Below the pieces are notes generated by a model. The model saw only the letters and a program-made list of their open reading frames with translations. It made no database searches and was not told where the DNA came from. A stretch of 64,000 nt of DNA from Prochlorococcus sp. scB245a_519A13 (GTDB lineage Bacteria; Cyanobacteriota; Cyanobacteriia; PCC-6307; Cyanobiaceae): assembly GCA_000634415.1 (NCBI GenBank), contig JFNH01000118.1:1-64000 (forward strand), given 5' to 3'. This document shows, one piece after another, positions 37,897 through 48,777 of this stretch; the first letter of the stretch is position 1; each line of letters opens with the position of its first letter. The translations under genes were made by a program, and so were the position numbers.

Positions 37897-38988
37897 CTAA
37901 ACGTTAAATAAGAACTCCATTACATCACCTTCGTTAACAATATATTCCTTACCTTCACTTCTTAAAAGACCTTTAGTTTTTGCATTGGCAATTGAACCTG
38001 AATCAATTAAATTTTGATACGAAATAGTCTGAGCTCTTATAAATCCTTTTTCAAAATCAGTATGAATTACTCCTGCTGCCTGTGGCGCAGTCATCCCATC
38101 TTTTATTGTCCAAGCTTTTGTCTCCTTTTCTCCGGTAGTGAAATAAGTTTTTAATCCCAATAATTTATATGTTGATCTAATTAATGAACTTAATCCCCCT
38201 TCTTCTACTCCTAAGCCAATAAGGTAGTCTTTTTTATCTTCTGGTTCTAACTCTATTAATTCAGATTCGACTTGCGCTGATATTTTTATACATTCTGTAT
38301 TTTCATTGCTTGCAAAACTCTGAACTGTTGATGAAAAATCATTACCTTCAGCTAAATCATTTTCATTTAAATTAGTTGCGTAAATAATTGGTTTAGCAGT
38401 AAGGAAGCCTAATTGCTTAATTATTAAATTTTCTTCTTCATTCAAAGATATTGATCTAACTGAAAGGCCTTTCTCTAGCTCTTCTTCAATTCTTTCTAGT
38501 AAGGTATCTTCTCTAGCTGCTTCTTTACTAGTTCTAACCTGTTTTTTAATTCTTTCTCTTCTTTTTTGGAGTTGAGATAAATCAGCTAAATTCAATTCCA
38601 GATTAATTATCTCAATGTCATCCAGGGGATCTACCTTTCCAGAAACATGAATTACATCACTATCTTCAAAGCACCTTACAACATGAACTATTGCATCAAC
38701 CTCCCTAATATTTGATAAAAATTTATTTCCCAAACCTTCGCCTTTACTAGCTCCTTTTACTAGTCCTGCGATATCTACAAATTCAATTTTTGTTGGGATA
38801 ATATTTTGGCTAGAACTTAAATTACCTAACTTTTGCAACCTTTGATCTGGGACTGAAACTATGCCTTTATTAGGTTCTATAGTACAAAAGGGAAAATTAG
38901 CTGCTTGGGCCTTAGCATTTTCTACAAGTGCATTAAATAGAGTTGATTTTCCAACATTTGGTAATCCAATAATACCTGCTTTTAACAT
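37897..38988 (-). CDS. ychF: ATPase YchF (Obg family)
   Basis: Obg-type P-loop protein that hydrolyses ATP and binds ribosomes; linked to redox stress. G1 GLPNVGKSTLFNAL (residues 7-20), G3 DIAGLVKGASKGEGLGNKFL and a G4-like NLNE near 205, which gives the ATP preference known for YchF. A coiled coil and a C-terminal TGS domain (KAWTIKDGMTAPQAAGVIHT) complete it. First gene of the conserved core block. Confidence 0.96.
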   Translation of the reverse strand: MLKAGIIGLPNVGKSTLFNALVENAKAQAANFPFCTIEPNKGIVSVPDQRLQKLGNLSSSQNIIPTKIEFVDIAGLVKGASKGEGLGNKFLSNIREVDAIVHVVRCFEDSDVIHVSGKVDPLDDIEIINLELNLADLSQLQKRRERIKKQVRTSKEAAREDTLLERIEEELEKGLSVRSISLNEEENLIIKQLGFLTAKPIIYATNLNENDLAEGNDFSSTVQSFASNENTECIKISAQVESELIELEPEDKKDYLIGLGVEEGGLSSLIRSTYKLLGLKTYFTTGEKETKAWTIKDGMTAPQAAGVIHTDFEKGFIRAQTISYQNLIDSGSIANAKTKGLLRSEGKEYIVNEGDVMEFLFNV

Positions 38989-39132
38989 TTGAAAAAACTT
39001 ATGGAAAAATTATCAAGAAAACATCTTCTAGTAATATAGTATTTACTTAACCAATCTTGGATAAGTTAATTATAATCGACTTGATTATTTATTTAGTTCC
39101 TAAATATTCTCTAATTCTGCTTTTAAAAAGAA

Positions 39133-40194
39133 ATGTTTGATTTAATAAAAAAAAATATAAATCTAAGAAGTGGAATTATATTGCTTTCTCTAGCTATATT
39201 TTTCGTTTTTATAACCAATTCCTTCAAGAAAAATAAATCAAAAGATATTTCTGATTTTGTAGTTCAAGTCGAAAAAGGAATCCTCTCAGATTCAATTAAT
39301 ACTAGTGGTGAAGTAAAAGCAATAAGGACAAGCAACATTGGGCCTCGGAAGCAAGGCGTAATAAAAGAAATCAAAGTAGATGAGGGCGATCTTGTAAAAA
39401 AAGATCAGGTTTTAGCTTCTCTTGATGATGAAGATTTTATCTATAAAATTGAAGAACTTGAATTAAATGTAGAAAAACAAAAATCTGAATTTTTAAGAAG
39501 GGAATATTTATATCAAGAAGGCGCAGTAAGTAAAGAAGACTATGAAAGTTATAAAAATAACTACAACGTTAGTAGCGCAAAACTTAATGATGCAAAAGCT
39601 GAAAAAAGTTTCTATCTAATTAAAGCTCCTTATGGAGGAAAGATAACTGCAAAATATGCTGAGATAGGATCTTATGTCACACCAAGTACAAACTTAAGTT
39701 CAGACCCTAAAACCAAAAACTTTATTTTTGAACTATCAGAGGGCCTAGAAATTGTTGCTAAAGTTCCTGAGAGTGACATTGGCAGAATAAAAATAGGTCA
39801 AGAAGCCTCAGTAAGAATTGAGGCTTATCCCTCAAAAAAATATAGTGCCATAGTTAAAAAAATAGCTACAAGAGCTGTAAAAGATAATAATGTAACCTCA
39901 TTCGAAGTAACTTTAAATTTTAAAGATATTTCTGAAGAAATTAAAATTGGAATGACTGCAGATCTTGAATTTAGAGTCGAAGGTAATGAAGAAAAAATCT
40001 TAGTACCAACAGTTTCTATTGTCACTGAAAAAGGTGAAAAAGGAATTTTGAAAGTTGATAAAAATAATTCTCCCAAATTTGAAAAAATCGAAATTGGTAT
40101 TAGTAGTGGAAATAAAACTTCAGTAATTGATGGATTAGAACCTGGAGAACAAATCTTTATTGATATTCCACCTTGGGCTAAGAAGAGAAAATGA
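39133..40194 (+). CDS. HlyD-like periplasmic adaptor of an efflux system
   Basis: Membrane-fusion protein that bridges an inner-membrane pump and the periplasm. N-terminal anchor (IILLSLAIFFVFITN), a lipoyl-like half (GVIKEIKVDEGDLVKKDQVL near 75), a helical hairpin (about 100-145), the second half (YLIKAPYGGKITAKYAEIG), then a beta-barrel part. No pump gene lies next to it. It overlaps polA by 4 bases (ATGA). Confidence 0.85.
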   Translation: MFDLIKKNINLRSGIILLSLAIFFVFITNSFKKNKSKDISDFVVQVEKGILSDSINTSGEVKAIRTSNIGPRKQGVIKEIKVDEGDLVKKDQVLASLDDEDFIYKIEELELNVEKQKSEFLRREYLYQEGAVSKEDYESYKNNYNVSSAKLNDAKAEKSFYLIKAPYGGKITAKYAEIGSYVTPSTNLSSDPKTKNFIFELSEGLEIVAKVPESDIGRIKIGQEASVRIEAYPSKKYSAIVKKIATRAVKDNNVTSFEVTLNFKDISEEIKIGMTADLEFRVEGNEEKILVPTVSIVTEKGEKGILKVDKNNSPKFEKIEIGISSGNKTSVIDGLEPGEQIFIDIPPWAKKRK

Positions 40195-43121
40195 GTTTAA
40201 AATCTGAAAACTCTAAAAAACCAATTTTACTTTTAGTCGATGGCCACTCACTTGCTTTTAGAAGCTTCTATGCATTTAGCAAAGGGATTGATGGAGGTTT
40301 AACTACCAAAGAGGGATTTCCAACAAGTGTCACTTATGGATTTCTAAAAAGCCTTCTGGATAATTGTAAAAATATTAGTCCTGAGGGTGTTTGTATTACG
40401 TTTGATACCGAAAAACCTACTTTCAGACATGAATTAGATCCAAATTATAAGGCCAATAGAGATGTAGCACCAGATGTTTTTTTTCAGGATATTGAACAAC
40501 TAGAAATCATTTTAGAAGAAAGCCTTAATTTACCAATTTTTAAATCTCCAGGATACGAAGCAGATGATCTCCTAGGCACAATTGCAAATGATGCTTCTTC
40601 TAAAGGATGGTGCGTGAATATTCTTTCTGGAGATAGGGACTTATTTCAATTAGTAGATGATCAAAAAGATATTTATGTACTTTATATGGGTGGTGGTCCA
40701 TATGCGAAAAGTGGAAATCCAACTCTTATGAATGAAAATGGAGTAAAAGAAAAATTAGGTGTTGCGCCAGAAAGAGTAGTTGATCTCAAAGCCCTAACCG
40801 GGGATAGTTCTGATAATATTCCAGGTATTAAAGGAGTAGGTCCAAAAACTGCAATTAATCTACTAAAAGAGAACGATACGCTTGATGGAATCTATCAGGC
40901 TTTGGACAAGATTCAGCAGAACAACGATAAGAAATATAAAGGATTCATCAAAGGTTCAGTTATAGAAAAGCTCAGAAACGATAAACATAATGCTTTTCTT
41001 TCTAGAGATTTAGCAAAAATAAATACTGAGGTGCCTTTAATTTTAAGTAACGGTTATGAATTAAAAAATATAAATCAAGAACTACTTTCAGAGTCACTGA
41101 AAAAATTAGAACTATCAACACTACTTAGACAAATTGATATTTTCGATTCAACTTTCAGCAAAGGTGGTTTTGACAAAAATAATGTAGCTAAAGAGGAGGA
41201 GAAGGCACCAAAAATCGCAGGCAATAATGAATTAGAAAATAGTGAAAATAAAATCCCTAAAATCAAAGTAACTGTTGTAGATGATTTTGAATTACTTGAT
41301 AAATTAATTCAAAGATTAGACAAGACCAATCAAATAGTTTCTTTAGATACAGAGACAAATAGTTTAAATCCAATCGATGCGGAACTTGTTGGGATAGGGC
41401 TATGCCTTGGAGAAGAAACTGATGATTTATTTTATATACCTCTTGGTCATCAAACCAAAAAAGAGACCCCAAATCAATTATCGATTGAAGATGTTTTCTC
41501 AAAACTAAGAACTTGGATAGAAGATCCAAAAAAAGAAAAGGCTCTCCAAAATTCTAAATTTGACAGGCAAATATTTTTTAATCATGGACTTGATCTTAAA
41601 GGCGTAACCTTTGACACCTTATTAGCAGACTATCTTCTAAATAATCAGGAGAAGCATGGTTTAGGTGAAATTAGTTTTAGATTATTTGGATTTAAACCTC
41701 CTTCATTTAAGGAAACAGTTGGGAAAAATAAAGACTTTTCATTTGTTGATATTGATGAAGCTAGTATTTACTGCGGTTATGATGTATTTCTAACTTTTAA
41801 GATTGTCAAAATTTTTAAAGAAAGATTTTCAACAGAAAAAAATGAATTAATCAAATTGTTCGAAGAAATCGAGCTGCCCTTAGAGCCGGTATTGTCTCAA
41901 ATGGAAATGAATGGAATAACCATTGACATCCCTTATTTAGATAAACTCTCAAAAGAACTAAAAAGTACCTTAGGAGATATTGAAAGTAAAGTTTATGAAT
42001 TAGCAGAGGAGACTTTTAACCTATCTTCACCAAAACAACTGGGTGAGATCTTGTTTGAAAAATTAAATTTGGATAAGAAAAAATCACGGAAAACAAAAAC
42101 AGGATGGAGTACAGATGCAGTAGTTCTTGAAAGATTAGTCGACGAACATGAAATAATCCAACATTTAATAAAACACAGAACTCTAAGCAAATTACTTAGC
42201 ACCTATATTGATGCTCTTCCAAATCTTATAAACGAAAAGACAGGGAGAGTTCATACAAACTTTAATCAAGCTGCTACAGCAACTGGGAGACTAAGTAGTA
42301 GCAATCCTAATCTTCAAAATATCCCGATTAGGACTGAATTTAGTAGGAGAATCAGAAAAGCATTCTTGCCTGAAAAAAATTGGAAACTTTTATCAGCTGA
42401 TTATTCTCAGATCGAATTAAGAATACTCGCACACTTAGCGGATGAAGAAATACTAATAAATGCATTTAATAAGAATGATGACATTCATTCTTTGACTGCA
42501 AGATTAATTTTTGAGAAAGAAGAAATTTCTTCTGATGAGAGGAGAGTCGGGAAAACAATAAATTTCGGAGTTATCTATGGTATGGGAATTAAAAAGTTTG
42601 CACGTTCTACAGGAGTAAGTACTCCAGAAGCAAAAGAATTCCTAATAAAGTACAAAGAAAGATATTCAAAAATTTTCAAATTTCTTGAACTTCAAGAAAG
42701 GCTTGCCTTATCAAAAGGTTATGTAAAAACAATTTTTGGTAGAAAGAGAGAATTTAAGTTTGATAAAAATGGACTTGGAAGACTAATAGGAAAAAATCCT
42801 TACGAAATTGACTTGCAATCCGCAAGAAGAGCTGGCATGGAAGCACAGTCACTAAGAGCCGCAGCCAATGCCCCAATTCAGGGTTCAAGTGCAGATATTA
42901 TTAAAATTGCAATGGTTCAACTAAATAAAAAATTCATAGAAATGAATCTTCCAGCAAAAATGCTTTTACAAGTACATGATGAATTATTGTTTGAAGTTGA
43001 ACCAGATTCTTTGGAAATTACGACGAAATTAGTAAAGAAGACTATGGAAGATTGTGTAAAATTAAATGTGCCTCTTTTAGTTGATATTGGAATTGGAGAC
43101 AATTGGATGGAGACAAAATAA
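40191..43121 (+). CDS. polA: DNA polymerase I
   Basis: Repairs DNA and removes primers. Residues about 12-300: 5' nuclease (LLVDGHSLAFRSFYAF, YEADDLLGTIA, LTGDSSDNIPGIKGVGPKTA). Residues about 365-550: 3'-5' exonuclease with an intact DTET (VSLDTETNSL) and NSKFDRQIF, so proofreading looks active. Residues about 600-976: polymerase with SADYSQIELRILAH (motif A), RRVGKTINFGVIYGMG (motif B) and LLQVHDELLFEV (motif C). 976 residues is normal for cyanobacteria. Confidence 0.97.
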   Translation: MSLKSENSKKPILLLVDGHSLAFRSFYAFSKGIDGGLTTKEGFPTSVTYGFLKSLLDNCKNISPEGVCITFDTEKPTFRHELDPNYKANRDVAPDVFFQDIEQLEIILEESLNLPIFKSPGYEADDLLGTIANDASSKGWCVNILSGDRDLFQLVDDQKDIYVLYMGGGPYAKSGNPTLMNENGVKEKLGVAPERVVDLKALTGDSSDNIPGIKGVGPKTAINLLKENDTLDGIYQALDKIQQNNDKKYKGFIKGSVIEKLRNDKHNAFLSRDLAKINTEVPLILSNGYELKNINQELLSESLKKLELSTLLRQIDIFDSTFSKGGFDKNNVAKEEEKAPKIAGNNELENSENKIPKIKVTVVDDFELLDKLIQRLDKTNQIVSLDTETNSLNPIDAELVGIGLCLGEETDDLFYIPLGHQTKKETPNQLSIEDVFSKLRTWIEDPKKEKALQNSKFDRQIFFNHGLDLKGVTFDTLLADYLLNNQEKHGLGEISFRLFGFKPPSFKETVGKNKDFSFVDIDEASIYCGYDVFLTFKIVKIFKERFSTEKNELIKLFEEIELPLEPVLSQMEMNGITIDIPYLDKLSKELKSTLGDIESKVYELAEETFNLSSPKQLGEILFEKLNLDKKKSRKTKTGWSTDAVVLERLVDEHEIIQHLIKHRTLSKLLSTYIDALPNLINEKTGRVHTNFNQAATATGRLSSSNPNLQNIPIRTEFSRRIRKAFLPEKNWKLLSADYSQIELRILAHLADEEILINAFNKNDDIHSLTARLIFEKEEISSDERRVGKTINFGVIYGMGIKKFARSTGVSTPEAKEFLIKYKERYSKIFKFLELQERLALSKGYVKTIFGRKREFKFDKNGLGRLIGKNPYEIDLQSARRAGMEAQSLRAAANAPIQGSSADIIKIAMVQLNKKFIEMNLPAKMLLQVHDELLFEVEPDSLEITTKLVKKTMEDCVKLNVPLLVDIGIGDNWMETK

Positions 43122-43145
43122 ACCTTATGAAATACTTATTTTAAG

Positions 43146-44615
43146 ATGATCAAACTTTTTAATACTTTAAGCAAAAAAGTTGAGGTTTTTAAGCCTATTG
43201 ATGATGAAGTAAAAATTTATTGTTGTGGGGTAACTGTTTATGATTTATGTCATCTTGGTCATGCCAGAAGTTATATCGCTTGGGATGTATTGAGAAGATT
43301 TTTAATTTACAGTGATTTCAAAGTGAAGTATGTTCAAAATTTTACAGATATTGATGACAAGATCTTAAAAAGAGCGAAAGAAGAAAGCAGTTCAATGAAG
43401 GAAGTATCTGAGAAGAATATCATTGAATTTCATAAAGATATGGATTCTTTAGGGATAATGCGTCCGGATAGCATGCCAAGAGCAACGAATCATATATGCA
43501 ATATCTGCTCCTTCATAACAATCCTTGAGGACAAAGGTTATGCATACTCTAAGGATGGAGACGTTTATTATTCTGTTTTCAAAAATAAAAATTATGGAAA
43601 GCTAAGTAATCAAAATTTACAAGAACAAAATATCAATCAGCAAGGAAGAATGGTTAATGAGGAAAATAGTAAAAAACTTAATCCGCAAGATTTTGCGCTA
43701 TGGAAAAAAGCCAAAGATGATGAACCATTTTTTGATTCGCCATGGGGTAAAGGTAGACCAGGATGGCATATTGAATGTTCGGCGATGGTTAAAGATGAAT
43801 TAGGAGATACTATCGATATCCATTTAGGTGGTTCTGATTTGATTTTTCCACATCATGAGAATGAAATCGCCCAATCAGAAGCAGCTAATGGCAAGAAGCT
43901 AGCGAACTATTGGTTACACAATGGGATGGTCAATGTAAATGGACAAAAGATGAGTAAATCCCTTAAAAATTTTAAAACTATCAGAGAGCTAATTAAGTCA
44001 GGTATAAGCCCTATGACTTTGCGATATTTTGTTATGACTGTGAACTATAGAAAACCACTTGATTTTACTGAAGAAGCTTTAAGGAGTGCTTCAGAAGCTT
44101 GGAAAAATATTAATGTAGCCCTTTCTTTTATGGATCTTACAAAAGGTGTTTTTAGATCTATTGATAAAGATGAATCTATCGAAGAAGGATATAAAGAGAA
44201 AATAAGTTTTGAATTATCCCAAAAAAAGCTTAAATTTTCTGAGGCTCTGGGAAATGACCTCAATACAGCAGGTGCTATTGCAATTATTTACGATTTAGCG
44301 AAACCATTAAAAAACTTTTTAAACCAATTTCAAAGGGTTGAAGGTTTTAAAATAGACCTAAATCAAAAATTCTTTCTACTTGAAAATTTCAAAACTCTTG
44401 TAAAGTTGACTGAGGTACTTGGTCTTAAAAAAGAATTTTTAGTAAAAGAAAGTAAAATAACAGAAGGAGAAATATCATCTCTTATTAATGAAAGATTGAA
44501 AGCAAAAATGGAAAAGAATTATACGAAGGCCGATGAAATAAGAAATTTGTTAAAAGAAAAAGGTATTGAACTTATTGATCAATCAAAGGAAGTAACAAAA
44601 TGGATAAGGGTCTAA
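43146..44615 (+). CDS. cysS: cysteinyl-tRNA synthetase
   Basis: Charges tRNA-Cys. Zn-site Cys and HIGH-type signature in YCCGVTVYDLCHLGHARSY (residues 27-45), further Zn ligands in GWHIECSAM and FPHHENEIAQSE, and the KMSKS loop (GQKMSKSLKNF near 268). The C-terminal helical domain is complete (489 residues). Starts 24 bases after polA. Confidence 0.97.
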   Translation: MIKLFNTLSKKVEVFKPIDDEVKIYCCGVTVYDLCHLGHARSYIAWDVLRRFLIYSDFKVKYVQNFTDIDDKILKRAKEESSSMKEVSEKNIIEFHKDMDSLGIMRPDSMPRATNHICNICSFITILEDKGYAYSKDGDVYYSVFKNKNYGKLSNQNLQEQNINQQGRMVNEENSKKLNPQDFALWKKAKDDEPFFDSPWGKGRPGWHIECSAMVKDELGDTIDIHLGGSDLIFPHHENEIAQSEAANGKKLANYWLHNGMVNVNGQKMSKSLKNFKTIRELIKSGISPMTLRYFVMTVNYRKPLDFTEEALRSASEAWKNINVALSFMDLTKGVFRSIDKDESIEEGYKEKISFELSQKKLKFSEALGNDLNTAGAIAIIYDLAKPLKNFLNQFQRVEGFKIDLNQKFFLLENFKTLVKLTEVLGLKKEFLVKESKITEGEISSLINERLKAKMEKNYTKADEIRNLLKEKGIELIDQSKEVTKWIRV

Positions 44616-44697
44616 ATTTTAAGAAAAAAACCAATTTGAAATTTTTGTTTTTTAAATACACCTTTAAATGGGAAGATATTAGAAATATCAGAGAAAT

Positions 44698-45927
44698 TTG
44701 AAATACATTACTGTGCTCGGTTCTACTGGTTCAATAGGGACTCAAACTCTCGAAATAGCTAGTGAGCAGCCTGAAAAGTTTAAAGCCGTAGCTCTTTCTG
44801 CAGGAAGAAATATTAATTTATTAACTGAACAAGTTAAAACACATAAACCAGAGGTAGTGGCAATTGAGGATGAAAGTCTTATAGAAGATTTAAAAGATAA
44901 TATTAATAACTTAGATTTAGATGATGCCCCCTTGGTTTTAGGTGGAAAGCAGGGGATTAACGCAGTTGCAGCATGGGATAAGGCAGATACTGTGGTAACA
45001 GGGATAGTAGGCTGTGCAGGCTTAATTCCAACAATGTCAGCAATTAATGCGGGGAAAAATATTGCACTTGCTAACAAAGAAACTTTAATTGCGGCAGGAC
45101 CAATTGTTATTCCTGCATTAAAGAAAAATAATAGTAGGCTTTTACCTGCTGATTCAGAACACTCTGCTATCTTTCAATGTTTACAAGGATTACCTAATTA
45201 TGAAAATGCAGATTTTTCAACAGGAGAGATGCCTAAAGGTTTAAAAGCCATACACTTAACAGCTTCTGGTGGTGCTTTCAGAGATTGGGCAGTTGAGGAT
45301 TTAAAGCATGTCACAGTGGAAGATGCGACTTCACATCCTAATTGGGATATGGGAAAAAAAATAACTGTAGATTCTGCAACTCTTATGAATAAAGGATTAG
45401 AAGTTATAGAAGCTCATTATTTATTTGGGACCTCTTACGAAAATATCCAAATAGTTATCCACCCTCAAAGTATTATTCATTCAATGATTGAGATGGAAGA
45501 TTCTTCAGTATTAGCTCAATTAGGTTGGCCAGATATGAAACTACCCATTTTATATGCGATGAGTTGGCCTGAAAGATTTAAAACAAATTGGAAAAGATTA
45601 AACCTAAGTGAAATTGGTAAATTAACTTTTAAAGAGCCAGACGAGTTTAAATATCCATGCATGGGACTTGCCTATGCTGCAGGAAAATCTTCTGGGACTA
45701 TGCCTGCAGTCTTAAATGCTTCTAATGAAATGGCTGTTGAACAATTCCTCAAAGAAAAAATTTCTTTTCAAGAAATTCCAACATTCATAAGTAAAGCTTG
45801 TGAATCACATATGAAGAATTTGAATTTGAGTCCCGAATTGGAGGATATTCTTGAAGTAGACAATTGGGCTAGACTTTTTGTTAAGCAAGAAATTAAAAAA
45901 GGGAAAAAATACGTAAGTATTGGATAA
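44698..45927 (+). CDS. dxr: 1-deoxy-D-xylulose 5-phosphate reductoisomerase
   Basis: First committed step of the MEP isoprenoid pathway, giving MEP with NADPH; supplies carotenoid and phytol precursors. NADPH loop [17 protein letters not shown] at the start, metal/substrate regions [25 protein letters not shown] and ASGGAFRDW, and [12 protein letters not shown] near the end. TTG start (KYITVLG); no upstream alternative fits. Confidence 0.96.
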   Translation: MKYITVLGSTGSIGTQTLEIASEQPEKFKAVALSAGRNINLLTEQVKTHKPEVVAIEDESLIEDLKDNINNLDLDDAPLVLGGKQGINAVAAWDKADTVVTGIVGCAGLIPTMSAINAGKNIALANKETLIAAGPIVIPALKKNNSRLLPADSEHSAIFQCLQGLPNYENADFSTGEMPKGLKAIHLTASGGAFRDWAVEDLKHVTVEDATSHPNWDMGKKITVDSATLMNKGLEVIEAHYLFGTSYENIQIVIHPQSIIHSMIEMEDSSVLAQLGWPDMKLPILYAMSWPERFKTNWKRLNLSEIGKLTFKEPDEFKYPCMGLAYAAGKSSGTMPAVLNASNEMAVEQFLKEKISFQEIPTFISKACESHMKNLNLSPELEDILEVDNWARLFVKQEIKKGKKYVSIG

Positions 45928-45929
45928 AA

Positions 45930-46271
45930 GTGAATATAAAAAAACATCTTCTACTATGCGCAACACCCACAAAACAGAAATGCTTTAAAGGCAATGAAGG
46001 TCAAAAAACATGGGAATGTCTGAAAAACACTTTAAAAAAATTTGAGAATGATCCCTCTACAAAAAACGTTCATATACTAAGATCAAAAGCTGACTGTTTG
46101 AGGGTATGTAAGAACGGCCCAATTCTTCTTATTTGGCCTGATGGTATTTGGTATGAGAAAGTTTCTCCAGAAAAAATTTCTGAAATTTTTACCTCACATA
46201 TTATTAACGGTAAGCCAATAGAAAAATGGATTTTCAAAAAAACACCATTTTTAAATAGTCCTAGATACTAA
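45930..46271 (+). CDS. thioredoxin-like [2Fe-2S] ferredoxin (113 aa)
   Basis: Short NuoE/thioredoxin-like ferredoxin. Four cysteines expected for the cluster: LLCATPTKQKC at 10 and 20, and KADCLRVCKNGPIL near 55-60. GTG start, 2 bases after dxr. Electron partner unknown. Confidence 0.83.
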   Translation: MNIKKHLLLCATPTKQKCFKGNEGQKTWECLKNTLKKFENDPSTKNVHILRSKADCLRVCKNGPILLIWPDGIWYEKVSPEKISEIFTSHIINGKPIEKWIFKKTPFLNSPRY

Positions 46272-47349
46272 TAAACCAGTTCTTTACGACTTCGTCTGAC
46301 CAGCAGCCATTAATTGAATGAAAACCATTATGACCTCCTTTTTCAGTTATAAAAATAGTGAATTTATCAATAGATTCTTTTCTTAAATTCAAAGTATCCC
46401 TATATGGAACCCAGGGATCATCCTTGGCATGAATAAAAAGCATTGGAGGTAATTTTTTTATTGAGTTTTGGATTCTAAATAATGGAGAAGCTTTAATATA
46501 ATAATCCTCTAAAGAATTAAATCCCCAACTAGGAGCTGTAAATTTCTGATCAAATTCTCTTATACTTTTTAAATTTCTAATTTTTATTCTTAATTTCTCG
46601 TTATAAAGGAGTTTGCCTTCATCACTAAATCCCTCCCATAACTGATTTTTTAAGCGGTGAAGTAACCATTTTTGGTAGATAGAATTTCTAGGTTTTTCAA
46701 TACAGAGACTGCATGAAGATAAATCTAAAGGGGTACTCACACAGGCAAGGCCATCTAAAAGTTTTTCTCCTTTGTTTTCATCGTAATCTAGGCAGGCATT
46801 TAAAAGAATTGTTCCGCCTAAAGATAATCCAACTCCGTAAATTGGAAGATTATTATTCCTTTTCATAAGATCTTTGAACTCTAAATTAATCAATTTTTTA
46901 AAATAATTAATTGCTGAAATAACATCACTGGAGCATCTAGCACAATAATTTCCTTTAGCTAAATATCTCGCTGATCCTGATCCTCTTAGATTTAATTTAA
47001 GAACTCCAAAACCATTATTTGCTAATTTCCTAGATATTCTTCTTAAACCAAACCGTTTAGTTGAGCCCCCTAAACCATGTGTAACGAATACAAAACCCCT
47101 AAGTGAGTCTAAGTTTTCAGGTAATTCTAAAAAGCCTAAAAGATAATCACTTTCAAATTTTTTAGAAAGAATTTTATTAATCGGAAAGAATATTTTTTTA
47201 TTTTTTTTTGATTTACCAAAATCAATAACAAAAGTATCTCTCAAAGTTTGTAAGTCGCCACCTATCCAAGGTAAGACTTCTCGAAATGGCTTATTTTTTA
47301 CGTAATCTGAAAAACTAAAAGATATAGTATTACTTCTCCCCAACTCCAA
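46261..47349 (-). CDS. alpha/beta hydrolase, YheT-type (362 aa)
   Basis: The YheT group start (PWIGGDLQTLRDTF), oxyanion segment FVFVTHGLGGSTK, the nucleophile elbow YGVGLSLGGTILLN (Ser near 172), the acid in HAKDDPWVPY and the catalytic His in EKGGHNGFHS. Probably an esterase of unknown substrate in the cytosol. The start overlaps pntB by 20 bases and its 3' end overlaps the convergent ferredoxin gene by 11. Confidence 0.85.
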   Translation of the reverse strand: MELGRSNTISFSFSDYVKNKPFREVLPWIGGDLQTLRDTFVIDFGKSKKNKKIFFPINKILSKKFESDYLLGFLELPENLDSLRGFVFVTHGLGGSTKRFGLRRISRKLANNGFGVLKLNLRGSGSARYLAKGNYCARCSSDVISAINYFKKLINLEFKDLMKRNNNLPIYGVGLSLGGTILLNACLDYDENKGEKLLDGLACVSTPLDLSSCSLCIEKPRNSIYQKWLLHRLKNQLWEGFSDEGKLLYNEKLRIKIRNLKSIREFDQKFTAPSWGFNSLEDYYIKASPLFRIQNSIKKLPPMLFIHAKDDPWVPYRDTLNLRKESIDKFTIFITEKGGHNGFHSINGCWSDEVVKNWFISI

Positions 47350-48769
47350 GATCCTTTAATTCTCCAATCAAATCATTCAGTACCTTTTTTGCATCACCAA
47401 AGACCATTGAGGTATTTGGCAGATCAAATAAATCATTTTTTATTCCGGAGTAACCTGCACTCATACCACGTTTAATTACAAATACTGTTCTTGCTTCCTG
47501 CACATCAAGAACTGGCATGCCATATAAAGGAGAAGAGCTATCATTTTTAGCTTGAGGATTAACCACATCATTCGCTCCTAAAACTAAAACAACATCCGTT
47601 GCTGGAAAATCAGGATTTACAACGTCCATCTCTTTAAGTTGTTCGTAAGGAACATCTGCTTCTGCTAAAAGTACATTCATATGTCCAGGCATCCTCCCTG
47701 CTACAGGATGAATTGCGTAAACAACTTCAATACCATTTTGCTCTAGTTTTTTTGTCACTTCCCTTAAAGTATGTTGAGCTTGAGCTACTGCTAGACCATA
47801 ACCAGGAACAATAATTACCTTATTGGCTGCCTCTAAAGTCAATGCGCATTCTTCAACACTGCAAGAAGTTATATTTGTATATTCTCCTGAACCAGAAGAG
47901 GCTGTACTTTGTGCCGATAAAGATCCTCCAAAAAGAACTGAGACCAATGATCTATTCATCCCCTTACACATTACTTGAGTAAGTATTAAACCTGCCGCTC
48001 CAACCATTGCGCCTGCTACTATCAAAAGCTGACTATCTACAACGAAACCTGCTGCTGCTGCTGCAATCCCTGAATAGCTATTTAATAAAGATATAACGAC
48101 TGGCATATCAGCTCCACCAATTGGCAAAGTAACTCCAATACCTAATAAAGAAGAAACTATAACTAAAAGCCAAATAGAACTTGTATTGCCGTTTATCAAA
48201 TCAAAAAAGGCTATCAAGGATGCAACTGCAAAAACAATATTTACAAAATGTCTAACTTTGCTCTGAGTCCATCCTGGAGTTGACAACCAACCCTGTAACT
48301 TTGCCATCGCCACAATTGAACCTGTGAAAGTTATGGCACCAACAAATATAGAGACAGATATTGAAACTTCGTTAATCAGTGACTTAAAAAAATCAAGATT
48401 TTCTACACTATTAGAAATAGGGAAAATAGCTACTCCTAAGGCCACCAAAAGCGATGACATTCCTCCACAACCATTGAACAATGCCACTGTTTCAGGCATG
48501 GAGGTCATAGGTACTTTTTTTGCAAGAATTGCTCCGAATAAACTACCTATTATTGATCCAATTATTATCCAAATCCAAGACTGAATAGCAATTCCAGAAG
48601 TGCCTAAATAATAAGAAAGCAATCCTACTACTGATAGCGACATTGCAAATGCAGCTAATCTATTGGCATCCCTCGCTGATTTTACTTTTGACAATCCTTT
48701 TATTCCCAAAGCCAGTAAAAGTACTGCTAGAAGGTCAATAACGAATTTAATGATTACAGGTAGATTCAT
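47330..48769 (-). CDS. pntB: NAD(P) transhydrogenase subunit beta
   Basis: Couples proton flow to hydride transfer between NADH and NADP+. Nine or so helices in the first 270 residues, with GCGGMSSLLVALG and PIGGADMPVVISLLNSYSG, then the NADP-binding domain III (VPGYGLAVAQAQH, HPVAGRMPGHMNVLLAEAD, VLGANDVVNPQA, KRGMSAGYSGI). 479 residues, typical. Follows the two pntA genes. Confidence 0.96.
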   Translation of the reverse strand: MNLPVIIKFVIDLLAVLLLALGIKGLSKVKSARDANRLAAFAMSLSVVGLLSYYLGTSGIAIQSWIWIIIGSIIGSLFGAILAKKVPMTSMPETVALFNGCGGMSSLLVALGVAIFPISNSVENLDFFKSLINEVSISVSIFVGAITFTGSIVAMAKLQGWLSTPGWTQSKVRHFVNIVFAVASLIAFFDLINGNTSSIWLLVIVSSLLGIGVTLPIGGADMPVVISLLNSYSGIAAAAAGFVVDSQLLIVAGAMVGAAGLILTQVMCKGMNRSLVSVLFGGSLSAQSTASSGSGEYTNITSCSVEECALTLEAANKVIIVPGYGLAVAQAQHTLREVTKKLEQNGIEVVYAIHPVAGRMPGHMNVLLAEADVPYEQLKEMDVVNPDFPATDVVLVLGANDVVNPQAKNDSSSPLYGMPVLDVQEARTVFVIKRGMSAGYSGIKNDLFDLPNTSMVFGDAKKVLNDLIGELKDLGVGEK

Positions 48770-48777
48770 TTTTAAAA

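Noticed and set aside
41075-42202. Minus-strand frames inside polA
   Set aside because: Antisense to conserved polymerase domains with low-quality composition.
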